Assembly (NCBI GenBank): GCA_035359995.1
Contig: DAORZT010000053.1
Coordinates: forward strand, 1-18,874
Direction of reading: 5' to 3'
Length of the DNA: 18,874 nt
Origin: JAKPCT01 sp029553165
Lineage (GTDB): Bacteria > Bacillota > UBA4882 > UBA8346
A program made the translations under genes and the position numbers. Below the pieces are notes generated by a model that saw only the letters and a list, made by a program, of their open reading frames with translations, searched no databases and had not been told where the DNA came from. Position 1 is the stretch's first letter. Every line of letters begins with the position of its first letter. Below, one piece after another: positions 15,126 to 18,874 of this stretch.

Positions 15126-16188
15126 GTANNNNNNNNNNNNNNNNNNNNNNNNNNNNNNNNNNNNNNNNNNNNNNNNNNNNNNNNNNNNNNNNNNNNNNNN
15201 NNNNNNNNNNNNNNNNNNNNNNNNNNNNGTTAACTTCCAGTTCCATCCGCATCATATAGCCAAGGTATTCTAATTTCGTGATCTTAGCTTGGATACCAAT
15301 AGTTCCCTCCCGTGACTCCTGATAATTAACCATGATCTCTTCCGGTCGGATTAAGATTCTGTATTGACCAAAAGAGTAATTACATCCAAACAAAGGCACC
15401 TCCAGCTTAAGTTCAGGGATCTCCAGCATGAGATGATTATTGTCCTTATCATTAGCAACAATATTACCGTTCAATAGATTCGCTTCACCCACAAATTCGG
15501 CAATAAAACGGTTAACAGGTTTTTCATAGATCTCAAAGGGGGTTCCGGATTGAATCAAAGCTCCTTGTTGCATCACTCCCAACCGGTCTGAAACAATTAA
15601 CGCTTCCTCTTGTTGATGGGTCACAAAGATACAAGTAAAGCCTAATTTTCGTTGGTACATCTGCAGTTCATTCCGCAACCGGTTACGCAGTCCATAATCA
15701 AGGGCTGAAAAAGGTTCGTCCAACAGTAATAATAACGGTTCCGGCGCCAGCGCTCTGGCTAAAGCGACACGTTGTTTTTCGCCTCCTGAAAGTTGGTGAA
15801 TATCCCGCACCGCTAAGTGTTCTAACTCAAATAAAGCAAGCAGCTCCTCGGTTTTAGCTTTGATCGCCCCTGCCGTAAGTTTTTGATTCTTTAAACCATA
15901 TTTAATATTTTCAATAACATTTAAATGAGGAAACAAGGCATAATCCTGAAAAACCATTCCAATCCGCCGATTAGCCGGGGACAAATTGGTCACATCCTGC
16001 CGTTGTACAATAATCTTGCTCTCTGTTGCCCTTTCTAAACCAGCGATCAATCTTAAAAAGGTTGTTTTACCGCAACCACTGGGACCCAATAATGAAAAAA
16101 ACTCGCCCTGATTTAATGCAAGCTCTACCGCAATTGAAAAATCAGGATAATCCTTCGAAACATTAAAGTAAAAATCTGCTGAATTCAT
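15121..16188 (-). CDS. thiQ: Thiamine ABC transporter ATPase (3' end in an assembly gap)
   Basis: 320 residues are readable before the gap. Walker A GPSGCGKT is at 35-42, the Q-loop at FQDYALFPH, the signature LSGGEKQR at 133-140, Walker B LLLLLDEPFSALD at 152-164 and the switch His191. Residues from about 235 on form a TOBE-like region (RILIRPEEIMV, AKITKLEYLGYMMRMELEV), so the protein is much longer than E. coli ThiQ (about 232 residues) and resembles the FbpC/PotA style of importer ATPase. The start ATGA overlaps the thiP stop and GGAGG precedes it. The 3' end is not resolved: a TAA at 15121-15123 is in frame only if the gap length fits, and it falls inside the terminator stem. It energises uptake by ThiP with ThiB; the substrate is inferred from ThiB. 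Confidence 0.9.
   Translation of the reverse strand: MNSADFYFNVSKDYPDFSIAVELALNQGEFFSLLGPSGCGKTTFLRLIAGLERATESKIIVQRQDVTNLSPANRRIGMVFQDYALFPHLNVIENIKYGLKNQKLTAGAIKAKTEELLALFELEHLAVRDIHQLSGGEKQRVALARALAPEPLLLLLDEPFSALDYGLRNRLRNELQMYQRKLGFTCIFVTHQQEEALIVSDRLGVMQQGALIQSGTPFEIYEKPVNRFIAEFVGEANLLNGNIVANDKDNNHLMLEIPELKLEVPLFGCNYSFGQYRILIRPEEIMVNYQESREGTIGIQAKITKLEYLGYMMRMELEVNXXXXXXXXXXXXXXXXXXXXXXXXXXXXXXXXXXQ
15129..15228. other. Assembly gap (100 N) at the 3' end of thiQ
   Basis: Exactly 100 N, a placeholder of unknown true length. The last readable thiQ codon ends at 15229. After the gap only 8 bases precede the terminator region, so an unknown amount of sequence, possibly more than the thiQ tail, could be missing here. 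Confidence 0.97.
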
Positions 16189-17852
16189 CTGTCCTCCCTG
16201 CTGCCAATAAAAATACTGCTATTTTCGACACTCAAAAATAACAATAGAGATATAAATATTAACAGGCTCCCTAATGCTGTTGCTTGAGCAAAACGGTAAT
16301 GCCCAATCAAACGATAGACCGCAACCGATAACGTCACCAATTGCCCTTTTCCAAACACCAATACCGCAGCAAGATCTCCCAACGAAATTGCCATTCCATA
16401 AGCAAATGCCGTACTTAACGGACGTCGCATCAATGGCAGTTCAACTCTGCGAAAAACTTGACCGGGAGTGCTGCCTAGCAAGATTGCATTTTCAATTATT
16501 GATTCGTTGAGTTCCCGCCGGGCAGTCCGTAAAATCGAATAAACCAATGGAAATGCTAAAAAAACATGGGCCCAAACTATCAATAAACGGTAATTTAATA
16601 ACTCACCAAAGATACTTGCCAGTCCAATCGCAAATGCCATAAATGAAATCCCGATTGGGAGCTGGAATAAGAGATCAACACCACCCCAAGGCTCATGTCT
16701 TCTGGATCGAGCTACATAATACGCGATGCAAACAACGATTAACGAAGCAAATCCACCCAACAAAATACTGTCCCTTAAGACGATCAAAAAAGGTTGGCCT
16801 ACACTAAAACTGAACGCGGTAGTAAAGAGATTTCGGTAATTGGCAATACTCAAAATCTCCGTTTGAAAAAATGACTTATAGATGATTGCCAAAAATGGAC
16901 TAACAAAGAAGAGTATTAAAAAAAGTCCATAACTAATAAAGGTGACCGTTTGCAATCTGGTGGTCTGCCAGTTCAGCGCTGCCAGTTGACCTACTAATTT
17001 GGACTGGTATTGAACACGTTTCCCAATAAATGATTGCAACAAGAGAATAACTGCTAAAATAATTGTTTGTAACAAAATAATAATTGCTGCCTGTTCAAAC
17101 TGTAGCTTATTATTGTACTCAATATAGATTAAAACCTCAAACGTCTTATAAAGATAACCCCCAAAGACCAAAACAATCGTAAAACTTAGAAACGAATAAG
17201 TAAATACTAAAAAAAAGAGATAACTGAGAGTTGGCATCAAAAGGGGTAAGGTAACCCGTCGCCACGTATTAAGTTTAGAACTGCCAAGCATCGCTGCTGC
17301 TTCCTTCAGATTGGGATTAATCCGTTCCCAACTCTCACTTAAAACCCGGATACAGAACGGAAAGTTGTATAACGAATGCGCTAAGATAATCCCCCAAAAA
17401 CCATATAAACCGGCAAACTTCAGCTGATTATTGGAGACTGATGCCAAGAACTGATTAAAAAAACCATTATTACCATAAAAAATAACCAACCCTAAGACAA
17501 TTAGGATTCCGGGCATCATAAACGGCAAAATCATTATACTTCGTAACAGTCGTTTCCCCGGAAAATCAAAGTTTCCAAAGAAATAAGCCCCAGGAAACGC
17601 CAGTAACAAACTTAAGCAGGCGCTTAAAAGGGCTTCCTTAACTGAAAAAGACAAGGTATTGATGAAGAGTTTGGAAGACAAAAAAGTCCAAAGCTTAACC
17701 AGTAGATCACAATCAGTCAATAATTTACCGAAGAAAACAATTAATGGTAAATATAGGGTCAAAGCGATGCTATATAATCCAATCTTCTTTTTAATTGAAT
17801 TAAATATTTTTCCTAAATTAGCTCCCCTTGATACAAAGTTGATGTCATTCAT
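16185..17852 (-). CDS. thiP: Thiamine ABC transporter permease, two fused domains
   Basis: 555 residues from the ATG at 17852 (GGGAG about ten bases upstream), chosen over a start 19 codons earlier that would lie deeper inside thiB. About twelve membrane helices fall in two homologous halves. Each half has the EAA loop that docks to the ATPase: EAAAMLGSSKLNTWRRVTLPLLMP in two parts near the middle of the first half, and ENAILLGSTPGQVFRRVELP in the second. This fused two-domain layout is that of ThiP and FbpB. It overlaps thiB by 8 bp and thiQ by 4 bp (ATGA), so the three are one translationally coupled operon. Thiamine/TMP/TPP import is inferred from the partner binding protein; an iron importer would be the alternative on architecture alone. 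Confidence 0.92.
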   Translation of the reverse strand: MNDINFVSRGANLGKIFNSIKKKIGLYSIALTLYLPLIVFFGKLLTDCDLLVKLWTFLSSKLFINTLSFSVKEALLSACLSLLLAFPGAYFFGNFDFPGKRLLRSIMILPFMMPGILIVLGLVIFYGNNGFFNQFLASVSNNQLKFAGLYGFWGIILAHSLYNFPFCIRVLSESWERINPNLKEAAAMLGSSKLNTWRRVTLPLLMPTLSYLFFLVFTYSFLSFTIVLVFGGYLYKTFEVLIYIEYNNKLQFEQAAIIILLQTIILAVILLLQSFIGKRVQYQSKLVGQLAALNWQTTRLQTVTFISYGLFLILFFVSPFLAIIYKSFFQTEILSIANYRNLFTTAFSFSVGQPFLIVLRDSILLGGFASLIVVCIAYYVARSRRHEPWGGVDLLFQLPIGISFMAFAIGLASIFGELLNYRLLIVWAHVFLAFPLVYSILRTARRELNESIIENAILLGSTPGQVFRRVELPLMRRPLSTAFAYGMAISLGDLAAVLVFGKGQLVTLSVAVYRLIGHYRFAQATALGSLLIFISLLLFLSVENSSIFIGSREDR

Positions 17853-18861
17853 TAATAACTTGCTCCCATTCCTGAAGCCAACGTTCAAGGTTTGCGGTGA
17901 CTTTATCAAGTGGCAGATTCAAAATTTTATCAACTTTGGCTGCAATTCGAAAACTTTCAGGAAGTGTTACATCGGAACGGACAGGATACATAAACTGATT
18001 TTCCGGAATCAAGGTCTGAAACTCTGCTGATAATAAATAATCCATCAGTAATTTGGCATTAGTAAGATTGGCAGAATTCTTAATAATACCAGCGCCCTCA
18101 ATTTGCGCATATGCTGCATCATCAAGAATTAAGGCCTGATAACGTTCCGTATTTTCATATAACAGGTGGTAGGCAGGACTGGTACCATAGGACAAAACAA
18201 TTGGAGCTTCGCCATTAGTATACATCCCATACGCTTCATCCCATCCCGGCGCAATCGTTAATAAATTCGCCTTCAATTGCCGCCAGTAATCCAAATAGCC
18301 GTCTTCTCCATAAAGAGCAATCGTCGTTAACAAGAAAACCTGGCCTGGAGATGATGTTAAAGGATTACTGATAATGATCTTCTTTTTAAATTGAGGCTGC
18401 AACAGATCGCGATGGGTTTTTGGCAATGAATCCAGTTTTTGACTGTCATAATTAAAAAGGACATAGCCATAATCAAAGGGAATCAACCGATATTCGGGAT
18501 CAAAGATCAAATCTTTATTTACTAAAGAAAGATTCGCCGGTTGGTACGGTTGAAATAAGTCTGCTTTGAGTGCTTTGGCGAAATAACTGCTGTCTAAACC
18601 AATAACCACATCAGCAACCGGGTTATTCTTCTCTTGTAGCAATTGATTGAATAGTGGCCCGGTATCAGAGAATGATTTAAAATCGACCGCCAAATTGTAT
18701 TTGGTCTTAAAATGATTTTTAATGTTATCAGTCAATTTAACTGAAAAACTCGAATATGTATAAACCATAAGATTCTTTGGAGACTCTTTTTTACAACCGC
18801 CAACTACCAGAATAACCACTACCAAAATAATACTCAATAAAAACCGAAGAAGATGACGCAT
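17845..18861 (-). CDS. thiB: Thiamine-binding lipoprotein of an ABC transporter
   Basis: 338 residues. The N-terminal signal ends in the lipobox VVGGC (Cys23), so the protein should be lipid-anchored outside the membrane. ThiB-specific stretches are visible: LMVYTYSSF, ADVVIGLD, PFDYGYVLFNYD, SPGQVFLL, APGWDEAYG, VLSYGTSPAYH, and FMYPV followed by VTLPESF. They align along the length of E. coli ThiB, including the Trp and Tyr that stack on the thiamine ring (GW and YGTSPAY). ThiB binds thiamine, TMP and TPP and hands them to ThiP. GGAGG sits eight bases upstream of the ATG at the very edge of the window, so the promoter, and any TPP riboswitch, cannot be seen. It is the first visible gene of thiBPQ. 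Confidence 0.95.
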   Translation of the reverse strand: MRHLLRFLLSIILVVVILVVGGCKKESPKNLMVYTYSSFSVKLTDNIKNHFKTKYNLAVDFKSFSDTGPLFNQLLQEKNNPVADVVIGLDSSYFAKALKADLFQPYQPANLSLVNKDLIFDPEYRLIPFDYGYVLFNYDSQKLDSLPKTHRDLLQPQFKKKIIISNPLTSSPGQVFLLTTIALYGEDGYLDYWRQLKANLLTIAPGWDEAYGMYTNGEAPIVLSYGTSPAYHLLYENTERYQALILDDAAYAQIEGAGIIKNSANLTNAKLLMDYLLSAEFQTLIPENQFMYPVRSDVTLPESFRIAAKVDKILNLPLDKVTANLERWLQEWEQVINE

Positions 18862-18874
18862 CCAAAAATCCTCC

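Noticed and set aside
17659..18030. 123-codon plus-strand open frame across the thiP-thiB junction
   Set aside because: It lies antisense to two confident genes and shows no ribosome binding site or family similarity.
18862..18874. TPP riboswitch upstream of thiB
   Set aside because: Only 13 bases lie upstream of thiB in the window, just the ribosome binding site, so nothing can be said.
1..18874. tRNA, rRNA, CRISPR arrays, transposases or phage genes
   Set aside because: None were recognised by eye. Apart from the 24-bp inverted repeat, no repeats of note were seen, though a systematic search was not possible.

Overview
The window looks like part of a chromosome from a low- to mid-G+C Bacillota (clostridia-like Gram-positive). 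Reasons: a LexA repressor divergent from a YneA-type LysM protein with Gram-positive LexA boxes between them, the mutS-mutL-miaA-hfq gene order, strong GGAGG-type ribosome binding sites, frequent TTG/GTG starts, and an Agr-type cyclic-peptide quorum-sensing locus. No finer taxonomy can be supported from the sequence. Two runs of exactly 100 N (11386-11485 and 15129-15228) are scaffold gaps, so this is a draft assembly. Almost every gene except lexA lies on the minus strand, so transcription runs from high to low coordinates.

Layout from the left. (1) 1-1208: SOS module. yneA (minus) and lexA (plus) diverge from a 205-bp region carrying three LexA-box-like sites, one inside the yneA promoter and one at the lexA promoter. 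(2) 1214-3926: a tightly overlapped minus-strand operon in the order zinc-ribbon membrane protein, possible 20-codon mini-ORF, HEAT-repeat protein, MgtC/SapB membrane protein, SurE nucleotidase. (3) 4114-7067: dapF-pheA-ynbB, covering meso-diaminopimelate, phenylpyruvate and a PLP-dependent C-S lyase-like enzyme. (4) 7102-12667: mutS-mutL-miaA-hfq, ending in an intrinsic terminator that overlaps the hfq stop codon. mutS is broken only by an assembly gap. (5) 12765-14970: an agr-like quorum-sensing locus, agrB-agrD, then a 24-bp perfect inverted repeat, then a multi-TM membrane protein overlapping a two-TM HPK10/Spo0B-type histidine kinase. No response regulator is visible. (6) 15085-18861: a thiBPQ ABC transporter for thiamine/TPP/TMP, with a lipoprotein binding protein, a fused two-domain permease and an ATPase with a TOBE-type extension. 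It ends in an intrinsic terminator. Its promoter and any TPP riboswitch lie off the right edge.

The most interesting part is the agr-like locus. AgrB has the catalytic His/Cys pair. AgrD is only 35 residues, with a very hydrophobic N-terminus and a very short C-terminal tail. The AgrC-type receptor appears to be divided between two overlapping genes whose transmembrane segments add up to roughly one AgrC sensor. The dyad between agrBD and the receptor genes could be a terminator, a processing site or an operator.
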